From Cacajao melanocephalus (lineage: Eukaryota > Chordata > Mammalia > Primates > Pitheciidae): a DNA stretch of 64,000 nucleotides. Position numbers and translations under genes: made by a program. How positions within the stretch are numbered: the stretch's first letter is position 1; each line of letters opens with the position of its first letter. The stretch is from assembly GCA_963573385.1 (NCBI GenBank), contig CAUYLG010039286.1:1-64000 (forward strand), in the 5' to 3' direction. Positions 30,753-44,204 of this stretch are shown one piece after another. A model generated the notes under the pieces. The model was not told the DNA's origin, ran no database searches, and saw only the letters and a list, made by a program, of their open reading frames with translations.

Positions 30753-32989
30753 TTAAATCTAATTTTATTTCCCTCCATGTCTTTCATTCTATGGAGTTGT
30801 TCTACTGAGTGAAGCCAAGAAAACGAAAGTAATAACTGGAGAGATGTTTAAGGTAGAACTCGAAGCCAATAGTTCCATATGCCAGCTTTTTGCAACAACT
30901 TAAAGGAAATAGTGAGAAGCAACATTGGTTAGAGCAAATGTATATTTCACTATCCAAACCCCCAAATCACACAAGAAATGGGGCACCCATATTCTTCCAT
31001 ACCTTTGATGCCCACTGTGACAACCACAGAAGCCACCGGAAAAAGTAAAATAAACATTTATGGGATCTGTGAATCCAGAAGTTGAGTAAGGAAAGAGGTA
31101 GGGATGAGACACAGTGACCACTGGATTTTGGGAGTTTCCATCTCCTAGGAAGGAGTGACTAACACCAGCTTGGGGCTTCTCGCACCCAAAATATTAAATA
31201 TTTCATTCTGTATTATTACATTTCCTGACTTCTAAAAACCAAACATATATTTAAGATATAACTTGAAGTGTTAAGTGGGTAATGGGTACCAGTAATTCCC
31301 ACAGGAGATAGAATCAGTTCACTCCGATGACCTCTCTCCTGCCTCTGCAAGGCACTTAAGGAACAACAGCTTTCACAAAGTAGAAGGAAAGGAGGGACAA
31401 TTGTCGATTATGGACTAATCTCTCCCTCAGGTGAGGCTGGCCAGGTGCACACTCAGTCTGTGGGTAGGGTGGGGCAGAGGAAGGAGGTATTTATCTCTGG
31501 GAGTCGTGGTGCAAGGTACAGATAGGTGAATACTGAAAATCAAGTCCCTGGAAGAATGCAAAGTCAGGGCCAAAGTAAACATTCCAAACTGGGACAGCAA
31601 TCCCAGGGGCCAAACAATGAATGGGAACTAAGGTAAGGCACCAAATGGGTTAGAAAAACAAAGCAGAGAACTGCTGAGAGACAGCACTGGGCAAGACCCA
31701 AAGAGGGGTCATGACTTTGAAGTCATGTAGACCACGTTTAGAAGAACTAAAATGATTCAGAACTAACACCCTCTCACCGCCCCCTCCCCACCAGGGTTTC
31801 TCCTTTAGAATTTCCCTAGGTTTGCCTGGGAGAAGGCTCTGAAGAATTCTGGAGCTTGCATTTCAAAGAAGGAAGGCAGCTCCTTGTCACAGTGGATCAG
31901 TTAGTGGAGCTCCTGTTGGGTCCTTGAAGGTGCTCTTGGTGCCACAGGGATCTATGCAAGCGGTGCGGATGTTTTCAAAAGAGGGAAGCTGGAGGCAGGA
32001 AACCACAGGGTTGGTGGCCTCCGACAGCTTAAAAGGCCCAAAAGACCCTCTGGTTTCTGGAATGTCAGCTCCAACAATCTGAAGAAGACCCAGGCATCTT
32101 CCATTGAAATGTGTTTCCTGGGGGATGGACAGCTACCAGATTATGACTTACTCTGACCTTAGCACACCACAGGGTTGATCAGGGGTCTTTTGAAGTGGCA
32201 GCCCTCCACCTCCAGGTACCCATCAACTGCCAGGCCTATTGTTATAGGATGGGACATTCTTGGGGAGGTACACAGGGCATTGTTACAGCAAAGGCCACTC
32301 AGCGGAGAGGATGCACTAGTTATTTCAGTCCCTGTAGAGCTGCAGAAGCTTCCCTTGAGTTTGCCCTTTTACCAAGCAGACGCTGATTAATTATTGATCT
32401 AAGTCAGGCACAGTAAGAAGCAATTTATGTGCAATTCCCACTGAATCCTTCCCACACTCTGTAGCAGACCACGACCTGTGTTTCTCTCTACAGCACCCCA
32501 ATTCTGTTCGGTTCTCCACCTCCCTACCGCCTTGTACCTCAGAAGCAGGTTGCCTTCTTTGCTGTATGGTGGCTCTGGTTTGTCTGCAGGTCTTCCTGTT
32601 CCTTTGGCCAGTCTCTCTTTCAGAAACAAGCACATGACCAACTTTTGGCTAATAGGACTTTGAGGGGACATGTACCAGAGATCCAGGATGCGTTCCTAGG
32701 AGAGAGCTGTGAGAAGGGGAAACTTGTCTTCTTTCCCTGTTGTGGGCTGTGCCTAAACCTAATATTTACAGCTGTCATCTTGCTGCTGGCCTGAGGTTGA
32801 AACCTACACAAGGAGAAAGACAGACCAAGAGAGCCACAGAGAAATGCAGCCAGGCATCTGCTATGCTATCCCTGGGGCAGATTACGTTTTCTATAAGATA
32901 ATGAATGCATCTCTTTATATTTTAACCAACTTAAGTGTCAGTTTCTGCTTGCTGCAGTCAAATCATCCTAACTGATACAGTGACATGAA
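30753..32989. other. Single-copy sequence of 2.2 kb
   Basis: No repeats recognised. Several short open frames on both strands at 32175-32811 overlap one another and give no family match. I do not call them genes. Confidence 0.45.
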
Positions 32990-33130
32990 GCATACTTTTT
33001 TCCCCTCCCTAGTCTATAGATGAGGAAATTGCAGCTTAGAGAGGTTAAGCAATGTTTCCAAGGTTATATAGCATCTTAGGTGGGGTCAAGACTTGAAGCC
33101 AAGCTGGCTCAACTCCTAAGCCTGTTTTCT
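32990..33130 (-). mobile_element. MIR fragment
   Basis: tagatgaggaaattgcagct, agagaggttaagcaatg and tcaagacttgaagcc are antisense MIR landmarks in order. Confidence 0.75.
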
Positions 33131-33973
33131 TAACAGGCAATTTTGAACCCACACGATATCACCCCTGGGTGAATTGATTCATCTGACCCTGAGTCAGAAG
33201 GTCATAGGCTACAGATATGGAGGCAAAGGGCTTTGAGTATGCTGGGGGCTCCCAATTCAGGGTCACTGACTCCCTGTCAGTGTGCTGGTCCTGGAGTTGG
33301 CCCGGTGGGGAAGATAACAAGGGAGGCCCAGGACTGGAACCAGGGGGTCACATGTGAATGAGAGAGGGATTCATATGGATCGACAGGAATCTCTCTATGT
33401 TATATAAAGAGTTTCATTCACCCTTTGTGAGTCATCTTAAATGCCATTTCATCAGAGATGGTTTCCTTCTACACCCAAGACTTGGCCAATCCCGGCGTCA
33501 CATGCTTTCGGAGCACCCTGTACTTATCATGTATATCTCAATTATAATCAGGGGATTGGTTAATATCCGTCTTCTCTATCAGCAATAGATTCCTTCCTTT
33601 TTTCCTTCTTTCCTCGAATCCCACCTAGGTCCCAGGCATTTACATGGTTTTCATACCAGGTGAGAAGGGTACATCTATCAAAATGGACAATACATCTGTA
33701 GGCAATGGGCCAGTCCTGAGTGCAGTATAGGCAAGGAAGTGGGGGTTTCAAGGTCAGGCTACAGGAGAGGGCTGAATCCCTAGGGTCTAAAGAGAGCATG
33801 CCACCATAACATATATAGCGTGTGTACATGACAGTGTGGCATGTCATGACATCATGACAGAGCATAGACAGGAAATGGAAGAAAACTAAAGATAACCCCC
33901 ATCTGTTTCAAAACTTTGATTGTAAATTCCATACGTGGAAAAGAGGGAACAGCATTACACAACCTCTTTACCA
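33131..33973. other. Single-copy sequence, nothing recognised
   Basis: A 101-codon antisense open frame at 33560-33865 is unsupported. Confidence 0.4.
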
Positions 33974-33974
33974 G

Positions 33975-34047
<73 letters not shown>
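33974..34047. repeat. Compound (CA)n(GA)n microsatellite
   Basis: About 13 CA units run directly into about 20 GA units, with almost no interruptions. Confidence 0.95.
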
Positions 34048-34051
<4 letters not shown>

Positions 34052-34659
34052 CTTGAACTAGTTCTTTTGTAACTACAATAATTAAAAAGATTTTGGGGAC
34101 TGCTTAAAAAACTTAATTGTCACTTGCAATTTGATTCTTATTGGAAAACACTTTGAGAGTTCCTAAAAATATGTGCTGCCTACAGACTTCATAAAATACA
34201 ATTATCACTTTGTATTGAAGTGAATTTTGTTGGTAATTTCAGCTCCTTCTAAAGACAAGTGTAATGCCCAGAACCTAGCAGATGCTTAATAAATAATAAT
34301 TTTAAAAGGGAAGAAAATTGAGTATTGACTATGTGTTATGTCTACGCAGAAAATAAAAAGAAAGAAATGCATTTACTTTAACAAAGGGTGCCTATGTTGC
34401 TAAGGATATTGTTGCAAATGGAATTCTCTTCACCCAATATTGGCTGAAGAAGAAGAAATAAAATAGCTAAGAAACCTCAATGTTGTGAGAAGCAAGGGGA
34501 AGCTGTAGGAAACTGAGGCCGGTTGAGGGCCTGTTGTTCCTTCCTTCATCATGAATAGGTGTCTGTTCAGCACAATACTCATAGTACTCCTCTAGGTATT
34601 ACCTTATTATGAAGTGCCCAAAAAGAGATATAATACATCGTATAATACACCACAATCAC
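34048..34659. other. AT-rich sequence with a short LINE/MIR-like end
   Basis: Around 34258-34310, gtaatgcccagaacctagca and cttaataaataat resemble the 3' end of a MIR or L2 element. The rest is unrecognised. Confidence 0.4.
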
Positions 34660-35200
34660 ACTGGCTTTTAAAAGTCATAATATGATCATGTTATTCTCCT
34701 GCTTAAAGATACCCCATTGCCCATAGGATAAAGAGAAGAATCTTGAGTTTGCATGTTCAACCTAATTCACCAGCCCCTTCTCAAGTTATTCTCCCGCCCA
34801 CTTTCTGCCCATCAAACCTACTGGGCTTTCAGTCCTTTGAATGTTTCATTCTGCTTTCCACATGCAGTACAGTTTTATCTGCATGACATGACCACCCTGC
34901 TCCTTTGCCTAGGTAATGCCTCCTCCCTCACCCTTCAGAGGTCAAATGGAACCTCGCTTATGCGGAAGACCTCCCTGAATCTCCTGGACTGCTTCCAGCT
35001 GCTCTGCCATGACCTGTCATGCAAGCTCTCTGCCTCTTCATCCAAATAGTGACTAAGTAGATGGGCAAGTTATGTGTTTAACATTTGTCTCCCCTCTAGA
35101 ATTCAAACTTGAGGAGAGCAGGCATGTTTTTCTTATCTCTGTTGAATTTGCAGGGCCTAAAAATTGCTTTGTACATTTTTGCTGAGTGAAAAAGAATGGG
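34660..35200 (+). mobile_element. L2 3' end
   Basis: Sense L2 landmarks in order: ctcctgcttaaagatacccc, cccataggataaagagaag, ccttcagaggtcaaatg, gaagacctccctgaa, tctcccctctagaattcaaa and gcagggcctaaaaattgc. It is too decayed to code. Confidence 0.8.
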
Positions 35201-35349
35201 TGCTGGATGCAGTCACCCTCTCATGCTCAAGCTTCTGTTGCAGGCTTATCTCAGAAAAGTCAGAGTTGTTTAGGATTCTGCCCTGAGTCCTTATTTTTCT
35301 CTCTTTAGTTTGCCTTCCAGTGAGGTGCCAGGGTATCAGTCACCATCCC

Positions 35350-35643
35350 GATATTTATTATTATTATTTTGAGATGGAGTCTTGCTCTGTTGCCCAGGCT
35401 GGAGTCCAGTGGCTCCCTTGGCTCACTGCAGCCTTCATCTGCCGGGTTCAAGCAATTCTCATGTCACAGAGTAGCTGGGATTACAGGTGCCCACCACCAT
35501 GCCCAACTAATTTTTGTATTTTTAGCAGAGATGGAGTTTCGTCACATTGGCCAGGCTGGCCTCGAACTCCTGACCTCAAGTGATCCGCTCGCCTTGGCCT
35601 CCCAAAGTGCTGGGATTACAGGCGTGAGCCACTGTGCCCAGCC
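35350..35643 (-). mobile_element. Alu, full length
   Basis: Antisense, after a TTATTATT tail, ending ccactgtgcccagcc. A small deletion lies around catgtcacagagtagctg. Confidence 0.9.
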
Positions 35644-36039
35644 TCATCCTGATGTTTATGACTGCAAAATGTGCATCTCCTGCCAAGACTTCTCTCCACA
35701 ATTTCCCACCCTCAGAACAACTGCCTCTCAAACACCCTCATGTTGGTCTCACACAAGTACCTACCCTTCATTTTTGGCACAAGTTTTACCTTTGTAAAAC
35801 TCTCGTCTAGTTATCCCAGTAATTTCATTGTTCACTTTCTTCCCAGGCTTTTTGAACAACTGGCAACAATTCTAGAATGCAGCTTCTCCCTGTCACTGAT
35901 GAGCCTTTGCACAGCTGTGTTCAAACACGCAGAGAGGAGTTGCAGGAAGGGTGAAATGCAGAATTTTTTTGTAGGAGAGTAGTATAAGGACAATATACCA
36001 GGCAGCTTTATTTTACTTATTCTGGAATCTTAAGCATTA
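35644..36039. other. Single-copy sequence, nothing recognised
   Basis: No family resemblance found. Confidence 0.4.
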
Positions 36040-36255
36040 TATTTTCATTAATGACTTGGATGATGAAATAGATAGCTATATTCAGGAAGTGTGCAGAGAA
36101 TATTTATAAGCTTTTAATTGAAAGACACTCATGAATTGGAAAAATAACAAAAACACAATTAAATGAAATGAGAGAAAAAGCACAATACTGCAAAAAGGGG
36201 AGAAACTGAAGAAGGGAAAAAGAACGTTTGCTCTAAGCAAGCATGGCTATCAAAG
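36040..36255 (+). mobile_element. CR1/L3-like LINE fragment
   Basis: cattaatgacttggatgatg translates toward the reverse-transcriptase motif INDLDD typical of CR1/L3. It is highly decayed. Confidence 0.5.
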
Positions 36256-36754
36256 ATTAAGAAAAGGAAAATGGGGTCTGATGTGTGTCTTCATCCAAAT
36301 ATCATCTTGAATTGTAGTTCAAGATGTAGGGCGTGTGTGTAATATGGTTCTTTCCACTGATCGAATTGTCTATTCTAGGCCAATATCACACTTTTAAAAA
36401 TTCATTATAGTTTTATGGTATATTTTGATATCTGGGTACACGTTCCCTCTTTTTTTTTTAAGGTTTCATAAATGGAACTAATTTGTACTTTTATCCCTTT
36501 TTCCTTTGGGTGTTGGAAACAATTTCAGTCCCTTTGAACAGTCTCTCCTGCCCTTTTCTCTAGGATTGCTACAGATGGGAGGGAGTGGACGGGCAGAGGA
36601 CCCCATCGCAGGGCCCTGCCCATATATCATTCTAGTCTATCTCCTGCAGTGCACTCTGCCTCCTCCCTAGAAAGCCCAGAGTTTGACTTTTTATCCATAT
36701 CTTGCTAAGCCGTTGTTTCCAGTAGGGCTACTGCCCAATGGAGGAAAAGTCCCA
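36256..36754 (-). mobile_element. Possible antisense L1 fragment in otherwise unrecognised sequence
   Basis: 36340-36480 (ccaatatcacac, tggtatattttgatatc) resembles antisense L1 ORF2. The rest is unrecognised. Confidence 0.3.
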
Positions 36755-36810
36755 GCACACACACACACACATACACACACACACATACACACACACACAC
36801 ACACACACAA
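36755..36810. repeat. (CA)n microsatellite with CATA interruptions
   Basis: Alternating ACAC runs broken by atacac, about 55 bases. Confidence 0.95.
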
Positions 36811-37690
36811 ATACATGAAATACATCAGTAATATACTGAACTGTAATTCAACACATTACCACAAAAGAAGGACGTTTATATTCCTTATTAGGAGCTCAGA
36901 TGGGCTTTTCCAAGACTGTGTGTGTCTTTTACACTTAGTTAATCTCAGGCCTTATTTACTTTATATACCTCTTCCAAATACCCACACAGCCCAATGTACC
37001 TATTAACATGGCATTACCATTTTCCTTGTAAAGTTATAATCATGGCCTTTCTGTGCTAATGGTGCCTTGGACTTGTTCCTGAACTGGTCCATTAGAAAAG
37101 ACCTTTACATTATCTGAAAATGCCTCTCAATGAGTTACCAATTTAAGTGTTATCATCCTACAAACTCCTCTCTTAGTAAATTCCATTTGCCACTCAAACA
37201 TATGGTTTTGTCCATTTCATTCAATCATTCCGTATAAACTGGTAAACAAGCTATTCTCTTCAGCTAGTAAAGACAAAATCTTCATGACTGACCACCTGGG
37301 TTTGCCCTAAAATTAAAGCTATTAACACCAAACATTGTACAAAGAAGATAAATTGTTTACTAAGGTTTTTTTTTTCTTCTTAACATATTTAACTCCTAAC
37401 ACTCTTTTTATCAATAATCAATCTAATAGTTATTCTCCAATAGTGAAGTTTGGAGCAGAGGTGAATTTATGCATTTCTTTGCATTCATAAGATAAATCTA
37501 ACATTACGTGTACTTTTAATTGCAATGAAGTTGATGAAATTCCAGATAGCATTTGAATTCCTTGTCATCTGGTTAGGGGAGAGCAGAACAATCACAGGTA
37601 AGGGTTTTGTGTCCAAGAGGCAGAGGCATAGCTGCCTTCCTGGGCACTTACCGCTCTTTATAGAGAAGATTCCTAGGTCTTTGTTCACAC
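36811..37690. other. AT-rich single-copy sequence
   Basis: Nothing recognised apart from a T run at 37367-37376. Confidence 0.4.
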
Positions 37691-37917
37691 GTCTCCCTCT
37701 GTCTACAGTTCACTCCCTCTCTCTTCACCTGGTTAAACACTATTCATCTCTATGGCTCCATCACCACCCAACCTTCATACAGATTAAGTGACCACCTTTG
37801 GAGCTTACCTAATATCCCAGGTGTGTGCCAATCGCTGTCCTTGGCCCTGGTTTTTAATGACCTGCTTCTCCATTTATCTTTCTACTACAGTGAAAGCTCC
37901 CTGGAGGCAGAAAGTTG
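37691..37917 (+). mobile_element. L2-like fragment, interrupted by LTR
   Basis: tctacagttcactccctctc, ctactacagtgaaagctccc and tggaggcag resemble an L2 3' end, cut off where the next LTR begins. Confidence 0.4.
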
Positions 37918-38298
37918 ATGTTACTTTAGTTTGGATGTGTGTCCCTGCCCAAATCTCATGTTGAAGTGATCTCCCATGTTGGAAGTGAGGACTGGTGGGA
38001 GGTGATGGATCACAGGGTCAGATTCTGCATGAATGGTTTATTACCACCCCCACGGTGCTGTCCTCACAAAAGTGAGTGAGTTCTCACGAGGTCTGGTCAT
38101 TTGAAAGTGTGTGGCACCTTCCCCCTCTTTCTCTTGCTCCTGATTTCGCCATGTGACATGCGTGCTCCCTGTTTCCCTTCCGCCATGATTGTAAGCTCCC
38201 TGCGGCTGCATCAGAAGCAGAATTTAATATCCTTTCTTTGTAAATTACCTAGTCTTGAGTATTTCTTTATAATGATGCAAGAATGGCCCAATACACTC
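37918..38298 (+). mobile_element. THE1/MST MaLR solo LTR
   Basis: Sense landmarks: tttagtttggatgtgtgtcc, aaatctcatgttgaagtg, ggtgggaggtgatggatcac, tgagttctcacgaggtctg, ttccgccatgattgtaagc and aattacctagtcttgagta, ending ccaatacactca. Confidence 0.9.
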
Positions 38299-38741
38299 AC
38301 ATTTGTGGCCAAGCATCTGGCGGAATACTGAGTAGGTGTCTATTGTTTGCATGAATACAGAGAAATAACTCGGACTTTACTGCAGACTTAGAAAGGACAC
38401 ACGCAGGTAGCTTTGCAGCCAGAACACTCAGATTGCCCTTTGTAGATCCAAGGGCAGAGGAAAGGGGGTGGGAAAGGAATGGCTTGAATTTGAGACGTAA
38501 CAGACATCACTGGTAGAACACAGGAATGACAGTGACATAAACTCACAAGTGTTAAGAGGCATAAGTGGACAATAACATGGTTACAGGTCACTGAGGGAGA
38601 ATCCTCTGGTTATCTTCCTTAATCTAAAACTGGTATCTAGTCAGTAGCACTAATGTAGTGAAAAGAGAGGACTGTAAGATTTGACCAGCTGGCAGAGATG
38701 TGTATGTCTTTAGGACCAGAGAACTGTTAGAAAGTTTGATT
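38299..38741. other. Single-copy sequence, nothing recognised
   Basis: No family resemblance found. Confidence 0.4.
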
Positions 38742-39040
38742 CCACCAGGCACAGTGGCTCATGCCTCTAATCCGATTGCTTTGAGAAGCCAAAACCGGAG
38801 AATCACTTGAGCTCAGGAGTCCAAGACCAGCCTGGGCAATATAGAAAGAGTGTATCTTTACAAAAAATAAAAATAAAAATCCAAGTGTGGTGGCACACAC
38901 CTGTAGACCCAGCCACTCAGGAGGCTGAGAGGGAGGACCACTTGGCCCAGGAGGCTGAAGCAGCAATGGCTATGATCGCACCACTGCACTCCAGCCTGGA
39001 TGACAGAGCAAGACCCTGTCCCAAAACAATAAGAACGAAT
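38742..39040 (+). mobile_element. Alu (AluJ-like)
   Basis: Sense, diverged (accaggcacagtggctcatg, gcaatatagaaagagtgtat), first of two head-to-tail copies. Confidence 0.85.
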
Positions 39041-39057
39041 TTTAAAAGTCTGACAAT

Positions 39058-39355
39058 TGGGGTCAGGTGCTGTGGCTCATGACTATAATCCCAGTACTTT
39101 GGGAGGCTGAGGCAGGCAGATCACTTGAGGCCAGAAGTTCGAGACCAGCTGGCCAACATGGTGAAACCCCACCTCTTCCAAAAGTACAAAAATTAGCTGA
39201 GCACGGTGGCACACACCTGTAGTTCCAGGTGCTCAAGAGGCTGAGGCAGGAGAAGGGCTTGTACCCGGCAGGTGGAGATTGCTGTGAGCCAAGATTAAGT
39301 CACTGCACTCCAGCCTGGGCAACAGAGCAAGATCTTGTCTCAGAAAAAAGAAATT
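39058..39355 (+). mobile_element. Alu, full length
   Basis: Sense copy following the previous Alu after about 20 bases. Left arm starts ggggtcaggtgctgtggctc. Confidence 0.88.
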
Positions 39356-39445
39356 TTAAAAGTTTGACAATTAACTCATTTTGACTTTCCATAGTTCAAC
39401 ACCAGTGGCAGGAAAGTTCTCACCAAATGTGGAATAAACAAGTAG

Positions 39446-39790
<345 letters not shown>

Positions 39791-39956
39791 CCACATGTAT
39801 TCTTTAAATGGCATTGTTTTAATACCCAAAAGAAAATCTGAGATTTAGTATTTATTCATACATTAGTGTCCATTGTTATACATTTTAGATCTTTGAAAGT
39901 TCGTGAGGGATATTTTTAAATTCATTAATTGAGGCATTTCTACAAATCAGGAAATG

Positions 39957-39970
39957 TAGCAGATGGCGCT
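39957..39970 (+). promoter_or_regulatory. Weaker CTCF-like motif
   Basis: tagcagatggcgct matches the CTCF core CCAGCAGATGGCGC except at its first bases. Confidence 0.35.
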
Positions 39971-40525
39971 TCCTGCTGCATTGTTTTTTCCAATTTTCTG
40001 CCAGTTTAGTTTGAAGAAGCCTCCCACAAGTCTCATTTCTTTAAAGACACGTCCAAACAGTGAAAAGAGGTTTATTGTTTATGGGATTGGATAGTTAGGA
40101 AGGTGGGGAGGAACAGTGAGGACGTTTCATTCTTCGGTTTCTACATGTCTGTATTATTTTTCTTTTAAAAGTGTGTATTATACTTGTGATTATATTAAAA
40201 CAAAGCAAAAAAAACAGCCATCTAAATCGGTGTGCGTATTGGCCTGGCGAGGAGTGGGGCAAGAGGTCAGCCTTAGCTCGGCAGCCGCTGACAGACCAGT
40301 CCTTTTCAAGGTTCGGGAAGCATTCTTCACTGCATTTTCAAATATTTCTGGTTTCCAGTGGGAGGCAAGAAGGGAAATCTGAGTCTAAATATTTACAAGT
40401 AAGTTCTTCTATTTTCTCTACTTTTTTTTTTTTTTTTTTTTTTTTGGCCAAGACTGTGCAACAAAATAGGGTAGAATGAGACGTTTCCAAAATCTTGGCA
40501 TTTCAGCCTGCAGTTGCTACTTTCA

Positions 40526-40541
40526 GCCACCAGGGGACGCT
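40526..40541 (+). promoter_or_regulatory. CTCF-like motif (plus orientation)
   Basis: gccaccaggggacgct differs from the strong CTCF core CCACCAGGGGGCGCT by one base. Confidence 0.6.
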
Positions 40542-40582
40542 TGTGCGTCTCTGCAGGAGAAGATGGACATGAGCAACATTAA

Positions 40583-40796
40583 TCTGTCCAATCCCGGGCC
40601 TGCGGGCTGCATGAGGTCCAGGACGGCTTTGAATACGGCCCAACACTAATTCCGAAACTTTCTTCAAACATTATGGCATTTTTTGAACATTTTTTTGTTT
40701 TTAGCTCATCAACTATTGCTAGTGTTACTATATTTTATGTGTGGCCCTAGACAATTCTTCCAATGTGGCCCAGGGAAGCCAAAAAAATTGGATATC
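40583..40796 (-). mobile_element. MER30-like hAT element
   Basis: Antisense landmarks: gcgggctgcatgaggtcc, ttttatgtgtggccctagac, attcttccaatgtggccc, and the end cagggaagccaaaaa then ttggatatcc. About 210 bases, near full length for this short family. The MER30 name is from memory. Confidence 0.7.
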
Positions 40797-40879
40797 CAGA
40801 TCTAAGAATAAATTTTGATAAATTTGGGAAATTTGACAAATCACCAGATTAACCCATGGAGAAATGAAGTATAGGTGTT

Positions 40880-41554
<675 letters not shown>

Positions 41555-41725
41555 ACATGACAAAAAAAAAAAAACTGGAAACGACCCAAATATCTATCAA
41601 CAGTAAAAGAAATAAATTGTGATAGGTTCATAAAAATGGAATACTAAAGCAAAGAAAATGTAAAAGTATAGATCACTCATCAACATAATATTGATTGAAA
41701 TAAGCCAGACACAAAAAGGATTATC
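41555..41725 (+). mobile_element. L1M 3' end fragment
   Basis: aactggaaacgacccaaata, taaaaatggaatactaaagc and aaataagccagacacaaaaa are sense L1 3' landmarks. Confidence 0.8.
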
Positions 41726-42119
41726 ACTGAGAGTTATTTGAGATACTGGTATCAGCCCTCTAGAAACTTACATTTTAGTAGGAAAAACAGATGTGTGCAC
41801 AAATGTGATCAATATGCCCTAATAAGCTGTGCTGGCTGGGGAGTAGGTGAGAGTTGTGAAGCAGATAAAGAAATGAGGCTGAACAAAGACTTACTAAATA
41901 ATAAATTACATAAACACATACATTTGGGCAGGTAAGAAAAAAGAGTGGGGAGTGTAGGGAATGGTCCACGCAAAGGGATCAGCATGAGATTACAGAACCA
42001 CATCAAGTTTTGTATTGCTTACGATGTGGCCAGAAGGAAAGTGGGTGATGAAAGAAGCAGCTCTAGATGAGATTGAAGTAGTGGGCAGGTGCCAGTTACC
42101 AAGGAATTTCAAGGAATTT
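41726..42119. other. Single-copy sequence, nothing recognised
   Basis: caaggaatttc is duplicated in tandem at 42100-42120, just before the Alu. Confidence 0.4.
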
Positions 42120-42569
<450 letters not shown>

Positions 42570-42674
42570 TAACAAAATATTCTTAGAACAAAAAATTCAG
42601 GGCTAGTTTGATATCAAAATACCTACAACTATTTCTTTCACTGTTGATAGACATTTGGGTTGTTTGCTTTTTTG

Positions 42675-43020
42675 TTAACAGATCCTCCCTGTCTGTTCCA
42701 GCTTCCAGTATACCCCTGAACACCCCTTGGCTGGTTGAGGTTGATGCAGCACTGCAATCTCTGCCCCATCCTCACCCGGCCATCTCCCTATGTGTCTTTC
42801 TGCCTTCACATGCTTTCTATTCTACGTGTGTCCTGCTTCTGCTATTCTTATATGACATCAGTCATACTGAATTAAAGACCCACCTTACTCCAGTGTGATG
42901 TCATCTTAGCTAATTACACTTGCAACGATTTTATTTCCGAATAAGTTCACATTCTGAGATACTGGGGTTTAGAACTTCAACATATGAATTTTGAAAGTAT
43001 ACAATTCAACTCATAACAAA
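42675..43020 (-). mobile_element. MLT1-like MaLR LTR
   Basis: Antisense landmarks: agtcatactgaattaaagac, gtgatgtcatcttagctaat, ttccgaataagttcacattc and acttcaacatatgaatttt, ending caactcataac. Confidence 0.75.
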
Positions 43021-43021
43021 T

Positions 43022-43455
43022 AGTTTTAGTCATCATAGCCCAAACTAGAAGCAGCCCAAATGTCCATCAACTGGTGAATGGACAAAATACTGTATTTGCA
43101 TGCAATGGAATGTTACTCAGAAATATAAAGGAATGCGTTACTGACACAAACAAGTATGGATGAATCTCAAATGCATTATGCTAAGTAAAATAAATCAGAC
43201 TCAAAAGGCTAGATTATCAAAAGATTCAAAAGCCTTCATTTACAACATTCCAGAAAAGGCAAAGTTATAAAGACAGAAAACAGATCAGTAGTTTCCAGGG
43301 CAGAGTCTGACCACAAAGAGGCAGAAGGGACTTTTGGGGGTTGATTAATCTGCTCAAAATCTCAAGTTTGATGCTGGTAACATGACTGTATATGTTTATG
43401 AAAACCCACAAAGCTATACTGCAAATGGATGAATTTAATGTATGCAAATTGTCTT
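43022..43455 (+). mobile_element. L1M 3' end (sense)
   Basis: agcagcccaaatgtccatca, ggaatgttactcagaaat, tgaatctcaaatgcattatg and acagatcagtagtttccagg follow the L1 3' order. Confidence 0.85.
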
Positions 43456-43499
43456 AATAAGCTTGACTCTCCCAAAATGGTATATACACAAAAATTAAC

Positions 43500-44200
43500 T
43501 CAAACTTCATTTTTGATCTAAAGAAAAAAAGTTGAAATTAGCAAAACTGCTAGAAGAAAACATAGAAGAAATCTTTACAACCCAGAGAGAGGTCAAGTTT
43601 TCTTAGATATGACACAAAAAGCACAATCTACAAAAGGGAATAAAAGAAGAAATTGGACTTTTTCACAATGTTAAATGTTTGCTCTTTGAAAAACACTGTT
43701 AACAAATAAAAGGCAAACCGCAGACTAGGAAGAAATAGAAATAGTCATAGCACACATATCTTACAAAGGACTTACATCCAAGATATTTAAGAAAATCTTA
43801 CACCTCAGTAGTAACAAATGACTCAAATAAAAATGGGCAAAAGATCTTATCAACATTTTAAAAAATTGATAATAAGCACATTAAAAAAAAGATGCTCAAG
43901 GTCAGTGGACATCAGGGAGTTGCAAATTAAAACCCAGTGGATTAATGTTATGTTCTCATTAGAATAGTTAAAATTTAAAACACTATTTTAAATTTTGACA
44001 AAACAAGTATCAGCAGACATGAAGTCACCAGAACTGTCATGCATTGCTGAAGGGAGTGTAGATGTTACAACCATTTTGAAGACAGGTTTGGAAGATCTTT
44101 ATGAAGTTAAAAATATACTAATGTACAACTCATTTTAGAAAATTACCCAAGAGAAATGAAAATACGTCTGCATGTAAATACCTCTTCTGGATATTTACAT
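43500..44200 (+). mobile_element. L1M late ORF2 fragment (sense)
   Basis: ctagaagaaaacatagaaga, aaatgggcaaaagatcttat, ataagcacattaaaaaaaag and ctgtcatgcattgctgaagg match late ORF2. In an intact L1 this would precede the sequence at 43022-43455, so the order is reversed. Confidence 0.8.
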
Positions 44201-44204
44201 AGGA

